Positions 26,201 through 35,045 of a stretch of 64,000 nucleotides of DNA are shown piece by piece; the stretch's first letter is position 1, and each line of letters opens with the position of its first letter. The DNA comes from WTFY01 sp964614915 (GTDB lineage: Bacteria > Pseudomonadota > Gammaproteobacteria > UBA4575): the NCBI GenBank assembly GCA_964614915.1, contig CAZTNC010000011.1, forward strand, positions 285,092 through 349,091, given 5' to 3'. The notes below the pieces were generated by a model that saw nothing but the letters and a program-made list of their open reading frames with translations, ran no database searches and was not told the DNA's origin. Both the position numbers and the translations under genes were made by a program.

Positions 26201-29200
26201 TTGTACGCCACCGATCCGGCCTGGCTGGGGGATCACCGGGTATTCGAGCGCATCGTGGTCCCCGGTGCGGTCTATGGCGCGATGGCGGCTCTGGCCTCCC
26301 TGGCCGAGGGTGCTCCACATGCCACGGTGGGGGATATGCAGCTGCACAATGCGATGATCGTCCCGGAAGCGGCCCCTGACGATGGCATGGCAGAACCGGG
26401 TGCGACCCTGCAGCTCATGCTGGGCGAGGAGGAAGTCGGTGCACGGCCTATGCGTGTGTTCAGCAAGGGCGATGAAGGAGACTGGATCCTGCATGCGGAA
26501 GGACGCATTGGAACAGGTGCCTCCTCCCCCCAGGCACCGGAGCGAATCGACCTTCAGGCACTGGCAGAAAACCTGTCCGTGATGGAGGTGTCGGACTATT
26601 ACCGTGCCCGGGCTGAAACAGGAATTGGACTGGGTCCGTCGTTTCGAACGCTGACCAAGATTTGGGCTGCACCCGGTGAAGCCCTGGCAGAGGTGTCGGT
26701 CCCGGAAGACCTGGGCGGTACCGGACTGGGCGTGCATCCACTGGTACTTGACGGCTGCTTCCAGGTCGTGGGTGCGGCACGGGGCCTTGGCGGGATGCAG
26801 GGCTCAACGACCTACCTGCCCTTCGGCTGGGAGCAGCTATGGCTGGCCGGTCCGCTTCCCCAAAAGGTGTTCTGCCATGTGCGCATGAATGCTGCGGCTG
26901 TGCAATCCGAGGAAGCCCCTGCCGAGGCACCCGAGGTGCAAAGTGGTGAGGTGTACATTTACGATGCCAACGGGATGCTGATCGGTGGCTTGAGCGGCTA
27001 CACCGTGAAGCGGGCCGAGCGCTCGGCGATGCTTTCAGCATTGGAAGGTACTGATGATTTGCTGTACGAGGTGGTATGGCGTGAATGCGCTCTTGCCTCT
27101 GGACTGGAAGCTGCGGACTTCTTCCCCGAACCGGCTTCGGTCAAGGATAGTACCCGACTGTTCTCCGAGTATCTGAAGGATGCCGGGGTAGGGCCCGAAG
27201 ACCGGGACGCCCTGCTTTCGGAACTCGAGCACTGGTCATGGGCCTATGCGCTCGCGAACCTGGACCGGTTGGGATGGCAGCGTGTGGCCGGCGAAACCGT
27301 CGACCCGGATGCATTGCGCCAGCAACTGAACGTGAGCGCAGATCACAGGCGTTTGTTTCGCCGAATGCTCGAGATGCTGACCCGGTGCGAGGTGCTGGAA
27401 GAGATCGATGACGGCTTTCTCGTGTTGTCGGGGTCCAAGGATGCGTGGCCAAAGGGGCTTGTCGAGGATCCTGAGGCCCATGCGGAAACAATGGCCGAGC
27501 GGTTTCCCCATGGGCTGACCGAGGTCGGATTATTTCGGCGCTCCGGAAGCGCATTGGCTGATGTTCTGCGGGGTCAGGCCGATCCCCTGACACTGTTGTT
27601 CAGCAGTGGCGAGCCTACTGCAGCCGACCTGTATCTTCGAGCTCCGGTAGCCCGTGCAGCCAACCGAATGCTTGGTGAAGCGGTCCGTACGCTTGTCGGT
27701 GCGCTTCCTGCCGGGCGGCGTCTGCGGGTGATCGAGGTGGGTGCGGGTACGGGTTCGGCGACGGCATCCGTGTTGCCGGAACTGCCGCAGGGACAGTTCG
27801 AATACACCTATACGGATATCTCGGCGGGCTTTTTCGCAGAAGCGGAGGCACGCTTTGGGGACGGCGGTGGCCACATTGATTATCGACCGCTGGATATCGA
27901 GAAAGACCCTCAGGATCAGGGCTTCGAGGTGCACGGCTATGATTTGCTGATCGCATCCAACGTACTTCATGCGACACGCCTGTTGCCAGAGACGCTGGCC
28001 CACTGCCTGAAGCTCCTCGCCCCTTCCGGACAGTTGATCGCACTTGAGAACCTTCGCGGCCAGGGTTGGATGGACCTGACTTTCGGACAACTGGATGGCT
28101 GGTGGCGCTTCGCCGATGACTACCGCCCACACCATGCGCTGGCCAACCCTGCGGTGTGGCGTCAGGCACTTGGTGATGCCGGTTTTGATGCGATCGAGAT
28201 TCTGGGCGTGGACGAGTCGGAGACAGCCAAACTTCCGGATCGGGGTGTAATTGTGGCCCGTGGCCCCGCCCGGGTGCATGAAGCTCCGGGCATGTGGGTT
28301 CTGATGGCGGATGAGGGTGGGACCGCTACACATCTAGCGCACGAGCTTGCAGATCGCAATCAGACGGTCGTGCTGGCAGGTCCCGGTTTTGACAAGGCTG
28401 CCGATTTCAAGGTATCCGGCGCCGGTGTGCATGAGGTGTACGTGGATGCGATACGGCGCGAGACTTGGCAGCAACTTGTGGAGCACCTGCCAGGCGACCT
28501 GCCCTTCAGCGGGGTGGTGCATTTTGCAGGACTCGACGGGCATGGCATGCAGGCGAGTACCGCAGAAATTGCAGAGGATGTCGAGCGCACGGGGGCGAGC
28601 GCACTGGCCCTGGTGCAGGGCGTGGCTGATTCGGTCCGTGAGCCTGCCAAGGGCATCTGGTTAATCACGCGGGGTGCACAGATTCTGGAGCGAGAACGCG
28701 GCGGGGAACTTGCCGGTGCGATCCTGTGGGGTTTCGGCAAGGCCGTGGACCGCGAGGCGGCGCACCTGCAACCGCGGATGATCGACCTTGACCCGCAACC
28801 CGAAGCCTCACCACCCGATCTGGCCAATGAACTGCTGTATCCTGATGTCGAAAACCACATTGCCTATCGCTTGGGTCGACGGCAGGTCGCGCGCCTGGTC
28901 CGCTTTGCGGATGGGCCAGCGCGCCTGGCACTGCCGAAGACGCCGGACTGGGTGCTGGCACCGGATCCAGGCGGCACATTCGATCGCCCCTGCGTGCAGT
29001 CCCTGGCTGCGCGCCCGCTGGAACCCAGGGAAGTGCGTGTCGAGGTCGATGCTGCGGGTCTGAACTTCTGGGATGTGTTCCGCTCCCTCGGGTTTATTGA
29101 GGAGGGATTGCTTGGCCGGGAGATGTGCGGACGTGTCATCGAGACCGGCTCCGAAGTGAGCAGCGCGATTACCGGTAAGCGCGTGATTGGACTTGGCTTC

Positions 29201-32200
29201 GGCGCCTTTGGTCCGCAGATGATCACGCGAGAGGAACTCGTCTCTGCTGCCCCTTCGGGGTATTCGGTCACCGAACTGGCGACGGTGCCGAGCGCGTATG
29301 TCTCCGCGGCGCTCTCCTATGAACTTTCCGGACTGCAGGCCGGCGAGCGCGTATTGATTCATGCCGGTGCCGGCGGGGTGGGCCTTGCGGCCATCCAGCT
29401 TGCCCAGGCCGCAGGGGCCGAAGTATTCGCCACAGCAAGCATTCCCAAACAGGTATACCTCAGATCACTGGGAGTGAAGCATCTGTTTGACAGTCGCACG
29501 ACCGCCTTCGGGGAACAGATCCTCGAAGTGACCGGTGGAGCCGGCGTGGACGTGGTGCTGAATAGCCTGACGAGCGAGGGATTTATTGATGCCAGCCTGT
29601 CCTGCCTGCGCCAGGGAGGCCGGTTCGTGGAACTGGCCCGCAGGGACATCCTGAGTCCAGAGGAGATGGCAGCGGTGCGCCCGGATGTGGGTTATGACAT
29701 TCTGGAACTCGATGTCTTGAAAAAGACGGATCCGGCGTGGGTCGGGCGGGTGTTGGACGATGTTACGAGACAGCTCGCTTCAGGCGAAATCGGGCCGATC
29801 GTGCACAGCCGGTGGCCTCTGGCTGAAGCGGGAGCTGCCTTGCGGTTCATGCGGTCTGCCCGTCATCTGGGAAAGATTGTTGTCACGGCACCGCCGCTGG
29901 CGACAGGCAGGCTGCGCCAGGACGCCACCTACCTTGTAACCGGTGGGCTGGGCGGTATCGGCCTTGCCGTGGCTGACTGGCTGGTCGGGCAGGGTGCCGG
30001 GACCCTTGTGCTGAATGGACGCCGCAGCCCGGATGCCGAGGCCGAGGCCGCGATCCAGGAGCTTCGCGAACGCGGGGCATCGATCCACGTAGAGATTGCG
30101 GATGTGACGGATGCCGCGGCAATGGACCGGATGATGTCGCGCATCGACCAGGAATTGCCGCCCCTGGCCGGTGTGATTCACAGTGTCGGGGTGCTGTCGG
30201 ATGGTGCTCTGACAAACCAGAACTGGGAGCGATTCGAACAGGTGCTGTGGCCAAAGATCCTGGGCGCCTGGCACCTGCACCGCTCAACGCTGGATCGTGA
30301 CCTCGACTTCTTCATTCTTTTTTCAAGCCGTGTTGGTGTGATGGGGAATCCGGGTCAGGCGAACCACGCTGCAGCCAATGCCTTTCTGGACCAGTTGGCC
30401 GGTCATCGCCGCGCTCTTGGGCTTGCCGGGCAGGCGATTGCCTGGGGTGCGTGGTCCGAGATCGGCGAAGCTGCGGAGCAAAAAGACCGCATCGAACGCC
30501 AGCGCTCTGCACTGGGCGGGCGCTGGTTCACTCCGCAGCAAGGTCTCAAGGCCCTTGAACGGCTGGTACGCCAGGATGTTACGACCTCCGTGGTGATGTC
30601 GATGGACTGGTCCGTGTTTGAAAAGGCTGTTGGTGCGCGACCTCCGTTTCTTGAGGAGATGCTTGTGACGGACGACGAGACCGAAGCCGGTGCTGTGGCC
30701 TCGTCGGCCGATGTGATGGCCCGACTGCAGCAAACCCCGGCCTCTGAACGGGGCCGCCTGCTAGAGTCGTATCTGCAGGGAGAGGTGCAGGCGGTGCTGC
30801 GCTTGCCTTCGGCTCCGGAGCCCGCCGTCGGATTTTTCGACCTCGGTATGGATTCCCTGATGGCCGTAGAACTGCGAAACCGTCTGAACCGGGCCTTCTC
30901 GGATGAGTACACTGCCTCCAACACGGTGGTGTTCGACTACCCGGACATCATCTCGCTGGCCCGCCACCTGTCCGAGGAACTGGGTGAAGTCGAGGAGGCC
31001 CCCGCACCCCAGCCCCAGCCAGCACCGGTGTCTGCATCCGAAGATGCAACGACCGAGGGCGGCATTGCGATTATCGGCATGGCCTGCCGGTTCCCGGGTG
31101 CCCGCAATCTTTCCGAATTCTGGCAGATCCTCGATGAGGGCCGCGAAACCGTGAGTGACCGGCGCGAGGACACTGGTTCGTGGGACGGGGTGTTGGGAGA
31201 TCCTGCCAAGCCCGATGACGGCTACCAGCGTGGCGGGTTCATCGAGGGGATCGATCGCTTCGATGCTCGTTTTTTCGGCATTCGGCCGATCGAAGCCCAC
31301 GCCATGGATCCGCAGCAGCGGATGCTGCTCGAGACGAGCTGGCACGCCCTTGAGGATGCCGGTATTGATCCTGAGCGTTTGCGAGGCAGTCCCACCGGAG
31401 TTTATGCCGGCATTGCCTCCAGCGAATACCGGGACTTGATGGTGGACAGTGGCGGCCCCAGCTATCTAGGCACAGCAGGAAGTATGGCGGTCGGGCGTGT
31501 CTCGTTTTGCCTGGGCCTGGAAGGACCGACCATGCCGGTCATGCTCAACTGCGCTTCATCTCTGGTTGCCATACATCATGCCGTAGTGAGCTTGCGCCAG
31601 GGCGAGGCGGACTTGGCGTTGGCTGGCGGAGTCAACGCGATCCTTTCGAACGGGCTGACCCGTGAACTCGCTGAACTCGGGATGCTGTCGCGTGATGGAC
31701 GATGCAAGACGTTCAATGCCTCGGCGGACGGGTTTGTACGCAGTGAAGGTTGCGGAATGGTTGTCCTCAAGCGCCTGAGCGAGGCGCAGGCGGATGGCGA
31801 TCGAATCTGGGGCGTGATCCGTGGCTCGGCTATCAACCACAGTGGGGCGAGTGCAGGGCCCACTGTGCCCACGGGTCCAACGAAGGAACGGGTCATCGAG
31901 GAGGCGCTTGCCGGGACAGGTGTCTCGCCACACGAAGTGGACTATCTTGAGGCGCACGGAGGTGGCTCGGAGTTGGGTGATTCAATTGAGGTCAATGCTT
32001 CTGCAAGGGTCTATGGGCGAGGGCGCGAGGCAGAGGATCCCCTGTTGATTGGTTCGGTGAAAACGAACCTCGGACACCTGGAATCCGCTGCCGGCATTGC
32101 AGCACTCATCAAGACGGTGTTGGCAATGGATCGGCGCAGGATCCCTCAACACCTGCATTTTCATGACCCGAACCCGCACATGGACTGGGAGCAGTTACCG

Positions 32201-32902
32201 GTGAAGGTGGTCTCGGAGGCCATGGACTGGCCTCGGCATGAGGGCCGGCCTGCGCGTGCAGGGGTCAGTGCATTTGGAATCTCGGGAACCAATGCCCATG
32301 TGGTGGTCGAAGAGTATCCGGCGCCGGAGGATACTCCGTACCCAGACCGTACACGATCTTTCCCTGCAGGGAATGCTCAACAGGTCACATCGCCCCTGTC
32401 GGACTCACCCCAGGAGACTCCCTCTGAAATACCTGCACCGGACGAGCGAAAGATCCGCCTGCTGCCGCTTTCTGGAAAGTCTCTAGTCGTTCTTGGGGAG
32501 CTGGCCGAAGCGTATCTTGCCTGGCTTGATGCGCACTCGGAGGAGCTTTCGGGTGATGACAGTGCATCCGGCCCACTGCTTTCGGATATGGCATGGACGG
32601 CCAGCACGGGACGTGCGCACTTCGATCATCGGGCGGGTATCCTGTTCAGTGATGCGGCCTCGCTCCGGGCTCAACTTCAGTCACTTGCCAGGGGCACTGG
32701 CAAAGAGGTGGCTGCAGCAGCGAACGCAGACTCCCGCAATGGGAAAACGGATGAAGTACATGCCTTCATGCTGGAAGTGGCAGAAGCCTACGAGGCAGGG
32801 CGTGCGGTTTCGCTTGCAGGTCTTTTTGAGGGCGAGATGCGCCGGCGAATTTCCGTACCAGACTATCCATTTGAGCGGAAGAGGTTTTGGGTCAAGGCCT
32901 GA
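23261..32902 (+). CDS. Type I polyketide synthase: KS-AT-DH-cMT-ER-KR-ACP-KS, second AT missing
   Basis: A 3213-residue multidomain synthase. KS1 spans about 28-455 with active-site Cys203 (DAACASSL). AT spans about 585-870 with GHSVGE (Ser682) and RAFH (His788), closest to the malonyl-type HAFH. DH spans about 960-1245 (His992, and Asp in HPLVLDGCFQ). A C-methyltransferase covers about 1390-1640 (IEVGAGTGSAT). ER is about 1905-2205 (HAGAGGVGLAAIQLA). KR starts near 2223 (TGGLGGIG) but reads GQANHAAAN where Tyr is usual. ACP carries GMDSL with Ser2532. KS2 spans about 2600-3015 (Cys2764). The tail after KS2 keeps the KS-AT and post-AT linkers but no AT, and there is no thioesterase. The product is probably a reduced, methyl-branched acyl chain. 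GTG start with GAGA upstream; no second extender module. Confidence 0.9.
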   Translation: MKPDSPHDAKLSPGPEGDVRKPESLISSPPIAIVGMACRFPGAPDLAAFWHLLDSGGNAITQAEPGTGVDRVDALFPDDAVRSPACQFGGFVEDIDRFDAAFFRISPVEAQMLDPQQRMMLETSWHALEDAGIDPECLKGSRTGVYTGISTDEYRMMVLNSARPEEAAGCLYALSGTNMNGAAGRVSFILGLMGPAKAVDAACASSLVSVHDAVADLQQGKADLAIAGGVHTMLNGRVYELRADSMMLSPDGQCKAFDASANGYVRGEGCGVVILKRLSEAQAAGDRIWAVIRGAAVNHGGASSGLTVPNTPALEAVIEEALTHAGMSASMVDYLEAHGTGTTVGDPIELNAAAVAYGRGRRDDRPLLVGSVKTNIGHLEAAAGVAGLIKAALVVHRGMIPMHLHFHNPNPSLDWDRLPLRVITDNLLWPYATDEPRRAGVNSFGISGTNAHIILEQYGAGPAVSESTLQPVGLAQAVATTLPQTVAECRDQAFVKRTSRLLPLSAKSEPALHALAERYLSWLDQQQAAQPDPATEDEQLANLAWTASIGRSHFDYRAGLAFTDVASLQQQLKKLVKADGLTHTRSLKVAFAYTGQGSQWPGMGQVLYEREPVVRAVLDRCESVFFEQRGALLLDVMFNRPGARGALEDTAWEQPALYALECALTALWASLGVRPAIVLGHSVGELAAAQAAGVFSLEDGMRFAEARGRLLSRTAEGAMAAVFAPAQQVVSAVAKRNKETDGDALCISGYNGLHQVISGPIPEVQCLLERFDSEGIRTRRLNTARAFHSALVEPVLDDLEASLEGVAFESPSVEVISNLTGVAVGPGETLDAKYWRRHAREAVAFAEGVCTLSGLDVDLVVEIGPGKILAPMLASAWPDSTRTAPPGISSLQAPSASAPEPNSDAGFLQAVAKVYEAGLPVHFEGLFAGELRARISLPQYPFQRERHWMETPRKHRREKGHPLLGVRHESATGGITYETQLYATDPAWLGDHRVFERIVVPGAVYGAMAALASLAEGAPHATVGDMQLHNAMIVPEAAPDDGMAEPGATLQLMLGEEEVGARPMRVFSKGDEGDWILHAEGRIGTGASSPQAPERIDLQALAENLSVMEVSDYYRARAETGIGLGPSFRTLTKIWAAPGEALAEVSVPEDLGGTGLGVHPLVLDGCFQVVGAARGLGGMQGSTTYLPFGWEQLWLAGPLPQKVFCHVRMNAAAVQSEEAPAEAPEVQSGEVYIYDANGMLIGGLSGYTVKRAERSAMLSALEGTDDLLYEVVWRECALASGLEAADFFPEPASVKDSTRLFSEYLKDAGVGPEDRDALLSELEHWSWAYALANLDRLGWQRVAGETVDPDALRQQLNVSADHRRLFRRMLEMLTRCEVLEEIDDGFLVLSGSKDAWPKGLVEDPEAHAETMAERFPHGLTEVGLFRRSGSALADVLRGQADPLTLLFSSGEPTAADLYLRAPVARAANRMLGEAVRTLVGALPAGRRLRVIEVGAGTGSATASVLPELPQGQFEYTYTDISAGFFAEAEARFGDGGGHIDYRPLDIEKDPQDQGFEVHGYDLLIASNVLHATRLLPETLAHCLKLLAPSGQLIALENLRGQGWMDLTFGQLDGWWRFADDYRPHHALANPAVWRQALGDAGFDAIEILGVDESETAKLPDRGVIVARGPARVHEAPGMWVLMADEGGTATHLAHELADRNQTVVLAGPGFDKAADFKVSGAGVHEVYVDAIRRETWQQLVEHLPGDLPFSGVVHFAGLDGHGMQASTAEIAEDVERTGASALALVQGVADSVREPAKGIWLITRGAQILERERGGELAGAILWGFGKAVDREAAHLQPRMIDLDPQPEASPPDLANELLYPDVENHIAYRLGRRQVARLVRFADGPARLALPKTPDWVLAPDPGGTFDRPCVQSLAARPLEPREVRVEVDAAGLNFWDVFRSLGFIEEGLLGREMCGRVIETGSEVSSAITGKRVIGLGFGAFGPQMITREELVSAAPSGYSVTELATVPSAYVSAALSYELSGLQAGERVLIHAGAGGVGLAAIQLAQAAGAEVFATASIPKQVYLRSLGVKHLFDSRTTAFGEQILEVTGGAGVDVVLNSLTSEGFIDASLSCLRQGGRFVELARRDILSPEEMAAVRPDVGYDILELDVLKKTDPAWVGRVLDDVTRQLASGEIGPIVHSRWPLAEAGAALRFMRSARHLGKIVVTAPPLATGRLRQDATYLVTGGLGGIGLAVADWLVGQGAGTLVLNGRRSPDAEAEAAIQELRERGASIHVEIADVTDAAAMDRMMSRIDQELPPLAGVIHSVGVLSDGALTNQNWERFEQVLWPKILGAWHLHRSTLDRDLDFFILFSSRVGVMGNPGQANHAAANAFLDQLAGHRRALGLAGQAIAWGAWSEIGEAAEQKDRIERQRSALGGRWFTPQQGLKALERLVRQDVTTSVVMSMDWSVFEKAVGARPPFLEEMLVTDDETEAGAVASSADVMARLQQTPASERGRLLESYLQGEVQAVLRLPSAPEPAVGFFDLGMDSLMAVELRNRLNRAFSDEYTASNTVVFDYPDIISLARHLSEELGEVEEAPAPQPQPAPVSASEDATTEGGIAIIGMACRFPGARNLSEFWQILDEGRETVSDRREDTGSWDGVLGDPAKPDDGYQRGGFIEGIDRFDARFFGIRPIEAHAMDPQQRMLLETSWHALEDAGIDPERLRGSPTGVYAGIASSEYRDLMVDSGGPSYLGTAGSMAVGRVSFCLGLEGPTMPVMLNCASSLVAIHHAVVSLRQGEADLALAGGVNAILSNGLTRELAELGMLSRDGRCKTFNASADGFVRSEGCGMVVLKRLSEAQADGDRIWGVIRGSAINHSGASAGPTVPTGPTKERVIEEALAGTGVSPHEVDYLEAHGGGSELGDSIEVNASARVYGRGREAEDPLLIGSVKTNLGHLESAAGIAALIKTVLAMDRRRIPQHLHFHDPNPHMDWEQLPVKVVSEAMDWPRHEGRPARAGVSAFGISGTNAHVVVEEYPAPEDTPYPDRTRSFPAGNAQQVTSPLSDSPQETPSEIPAPDERKIRLLPLSGKSLVVLGELAEAYLAWLDAHSEELSGDDSASGPLLSDMAWTASTGRAHFDHRAGILFSDAASLRAQLQSLARGTGKEVAAAANADSRNGKTDEVHAFMLEVAEAYEAGRAVSLAGLFEGEMRRRISVPDYPFERKRFWVKA

Positions 32903-32955
32903 CGCACTTCGAGATCACGGGCCTGTTTTGACAGTTGTGGGTGCCACCGCCGCCT

Positions 32956-33852
32956 TCAGGCATCGGGCAACAGTTGCTGTTCCTGGAATTCTCGCACCGC
33001 AGATACACAGTCCACCGGCTTTTCCAGTTGAAGAAGATGTGTGGTCTCAGGGATGAAATCATAATCGACAGTCAGGACATCGCTGAGATCGAAGGTTGGC
33101 AGATAGGCATACGGCAAGGTCGGGTCCGCCCCGATGACCTTCGTCGGACACGGGAGCGTCTCAAAGTCCACCAGCGGGGAAAAGCTTCGGACATAATCGG
33201 TGATTTGGGCTTCGTATTCGCGTGGGCAACGCAGCTCATACCCCAGCCCGTCGGGAACCTCGCGAAGCGTGGTCTTGGCCATGAGTTCCCGGACCCCGGG
33301 AACCACATGGGTGAAGGTCGGGATGTAGCTCAGGAAATCAGAAAATTCTTCCTCCGTCTGGAATCGGTATCCGCGTCGGCGCGTCAGCGATGCAGCGTGT
33401 TCGGCAGCCACGTCAAATTCGGTCTGGCTGGCACCAGGCTTGCATACGGGCGGGTCAAATAGAATCTGTGCAGAGCAGCTGTTGTCCTGCGGCGCCGAAA
33501 GCAGCGAGATCAGCGCTGAGACGGAGTGTAATACCCCGATCTTGGGTTTGTTGCCATAGTGGCGGTCGATGGATTCCAGTATCAGGGCATAATCCTGTAT
33601 TAGTACGGGAACGTTGTGGTCGCGGCGCTCGCCCACGGAATTCCAGCCATGGTTTCTGAGGTCATAGAGGATTAGTTCGTAGTCCTCGGCAAGCAGCGAC
33701 CAGAACGGGTAATACAGGTCAATGGCAAGACCGTTGCCGTGACAAAGCACAAGCCGAGGCCCTGACGGATTGCCGTGCTGTCGCAAGTGCGTGACTGTAT
33801 TTTGATCCAGTCGGACTTCACGCACTGAGATTGGTTCAGGAATTTCCCACAT
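32956..33852 (-). CDS. Alpha/beta hydrolase associated with the polyketide synthase
   Basis: A 298-residue alpha/beta-hydrolase fold protein. The oxyanion-region motif is LVLCHGNGLAIDLYYPF, the second strand YDLRNHGWNS, and the nucleophile elbow is LHSVSAL, with Ser in the expected place but Ser instead of the usual Gly two positions later. The late His lies in PETTHLLQLEKP. It could release or edit the acyl chain made by the synthase, which lacks its own thioesterase; an esterase role elsewhere is equally possible from sequence alone. Start ATG at 33852 has AAGGA two bases upstream spacing. It is the last gene of an ACP-PPTase-hydrolase operon and converges on the synthase gene with a 53-base gap. 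Confidence 0.75.
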   Translation of the reverse strand: MWEIPEPISVREVRLDQNTVTHLRQHGNPSGPRLVLCHGNGLAIDLYYPFWSLLAEDYELILYDLRNHGWNSVGERRDHNVPVLIQDYALILESIDRHYGNKPKIGVLHSVSALISLLSAPQDNSCSAQILFDPPVCKPGASQTEFDVAAEHAASLTRRRGYRFQTEEEFSDFLSYIPTFTHVVPGVRELMAKTTLREVPDGLGYELRCPREYEAQITDYVRSFSPLVDFETLPCPTKVIGADPTLPYAYLPTFDLSDVLTVDYDFIPETTHLLQLEKPVDCVSAVREFQEQQLLPDA

Positions 33853-33936
33853 GGTCCTTATGAGGTAAATCGTATTCTCGTTTTATCAGGTTCAAAAGGT
33901 TGGACCGAATCGCCTGGTTCATTCTCCAGGCCGGCA

Positions 33937-34674
33937 TCACCCCGGGTTAAGCTCGTGTGCCAGGGCTGCGGCAAAATTAGGGTCGTCCAGGGATTCAAGC
34001 CACCACCGGACTGTGGGCAGTTGAGGAAAGCAAAATTCGCCTGCACTCATCCCCTGGCGCAGGGTTTTCGGAATTTCGATTCCTGACATGTCCAGCGAGA
34101 ATCCCGTACCCAGGGCCTTGAGTAATGCTTCTTTCATCGTCCACAGGCGGAAAAACAAGTGGATCTTTTGCGGGCCGCGGGCCGCGGCCAGGTCCGCGCG
34201 TTCATTCGGAGTAAATACCGACTGAATATCTCCATCCAGGTTCTGTTGCATGTTCCGTTCTTCCACGTCCACCCCGATACGCCCATGCAGGGCAAGTGCC
34301 ACCAGCCCGTGCTGGTGGCTGTGGCTGACGTTGAAGCCGATACCTTTCGATTCTCCATCCACCAGGGCATGGGGTTTTCCGTATTTTGATGTCCCGAAGG
34401 CGAGTTGTTCGTTGCTGCAGTCGAGATGTTTGCAGAGAATCGCACGCAGAGCGGCACGGCACAAGCTGAATTCATACCGGGCACGGGCATGGCGAAACCG
34501 GCGCCAGCGTGCCTGTTCATTGTGATCCAACCACTCCAGCGCCTCGGCCTCACGAGTATCATGAGGCCGCAGGTCCACATGAAAAATTGTGGTATCCCGG
34601 GTTCTCCTGTACGGGCGCCACCAGTCCTTTGTCGCGGTAGCCGATTCCTTGTGCCTGCTCACCTTCACGGGCAC
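33937..34674 (-). CDS. Sfp-type 4'-phosphopantetheinyl transferase
   Basis: A 245-residue enzyme that attaches the phosphopantetheine arm of CoA to carrier proteins. The Sfp-type motifs are FGTSKYGKPHAL, FNVSHSHQHGLVALAL, GRIGVDVEE (metal-binding Asp and Glu) and FFRLWTMKEALLKALGTGF. The two-domain length is that of Sfp, not of AcpS. It presumably activates the ACP domain of the adjacent synthase and the free ACP gene 140 bases upstream. It starts with GTG. Confidence 0.93.
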   Translation of the reverse strand: MPVKVSRHKESATATKDWWRPYRRTRDTTIFHVDLRPHDTREAEALEWLDHNEQARWRRFRHARARYEFSLCRAALRAILCKHLDCSNEQLAFGTSKYGKPHALVDGESKGIGFNVSHSHQHGLVALALHGRIGVDVEERNMQQNLDGDIQSVFTPNERADLAAARGPQKIHLFFRLWTMKEALLKALGTGFSLDMSGIEIPKTLRQGMSAGEFCFPQLPTVRWWLESLDDPNFAAALAHELNPG

Positions 34675-34814
34675 AGGGTCAAGTCACGTTGTACAGTGCC
34701 CGGGTTGTCCATGACCATCGCAGTGTCTGCGCTTGTCCCGGCCTGGGAACTGGGGCACACGTGCACCCCGATGTCCGGATGCAGTTCTGCCTACATCCCT
34801 GAACCGGAAAAGGT

Positions 34815-35045
34815 TTACCCGGAGTTCGAATCCAGATAGGAAGCCAGTTCCCGCAGAGACTGGAACTGGGAGAAATCTTCAGGAGGAATTGTCAACCCGA
34901 ATTCCTGGCCGACCTTCTTGATGAAGGCGACGGCATCCACTGAGGACACGCCAGAGTCACCAAACCCGGTGTCCATATCCGGTTCCCTGCCAATATCCAG
35001 ATTTTCATTTGCTAGTGCCATGAGGCGGTCTTCTGTTGAGGACAT
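34815..35045 (-). CDS. Stand-alone acyl carrier protein
   Basis: A 76-residue acidic, four-helix-type carrier protein. The phosphopantetheine site is the serine in DSGVSSVDAVAF, near residue 35, and the C-terminal region FQSLRELASYLDSN resembles the helix IV end of ACPs. ATG at 35045 is preceded by a good ribosome site (AGGAG). It is not the housekeeping AcpP, whose motif is DSLDTVE. It heads the minus-strand operon with the PPTase and hydrolase, so it may accept the chain from the synthase or serve a partner enzyme elsewhere. Confidence 0.85.
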   Translation of the reverse strand: MSSTEDRLMALANENLDIGREPDMDTGFGDSGVSSVDAVAFIKKVGQEFGLTIPPEDFSQFQSLRELASYLDSNSG

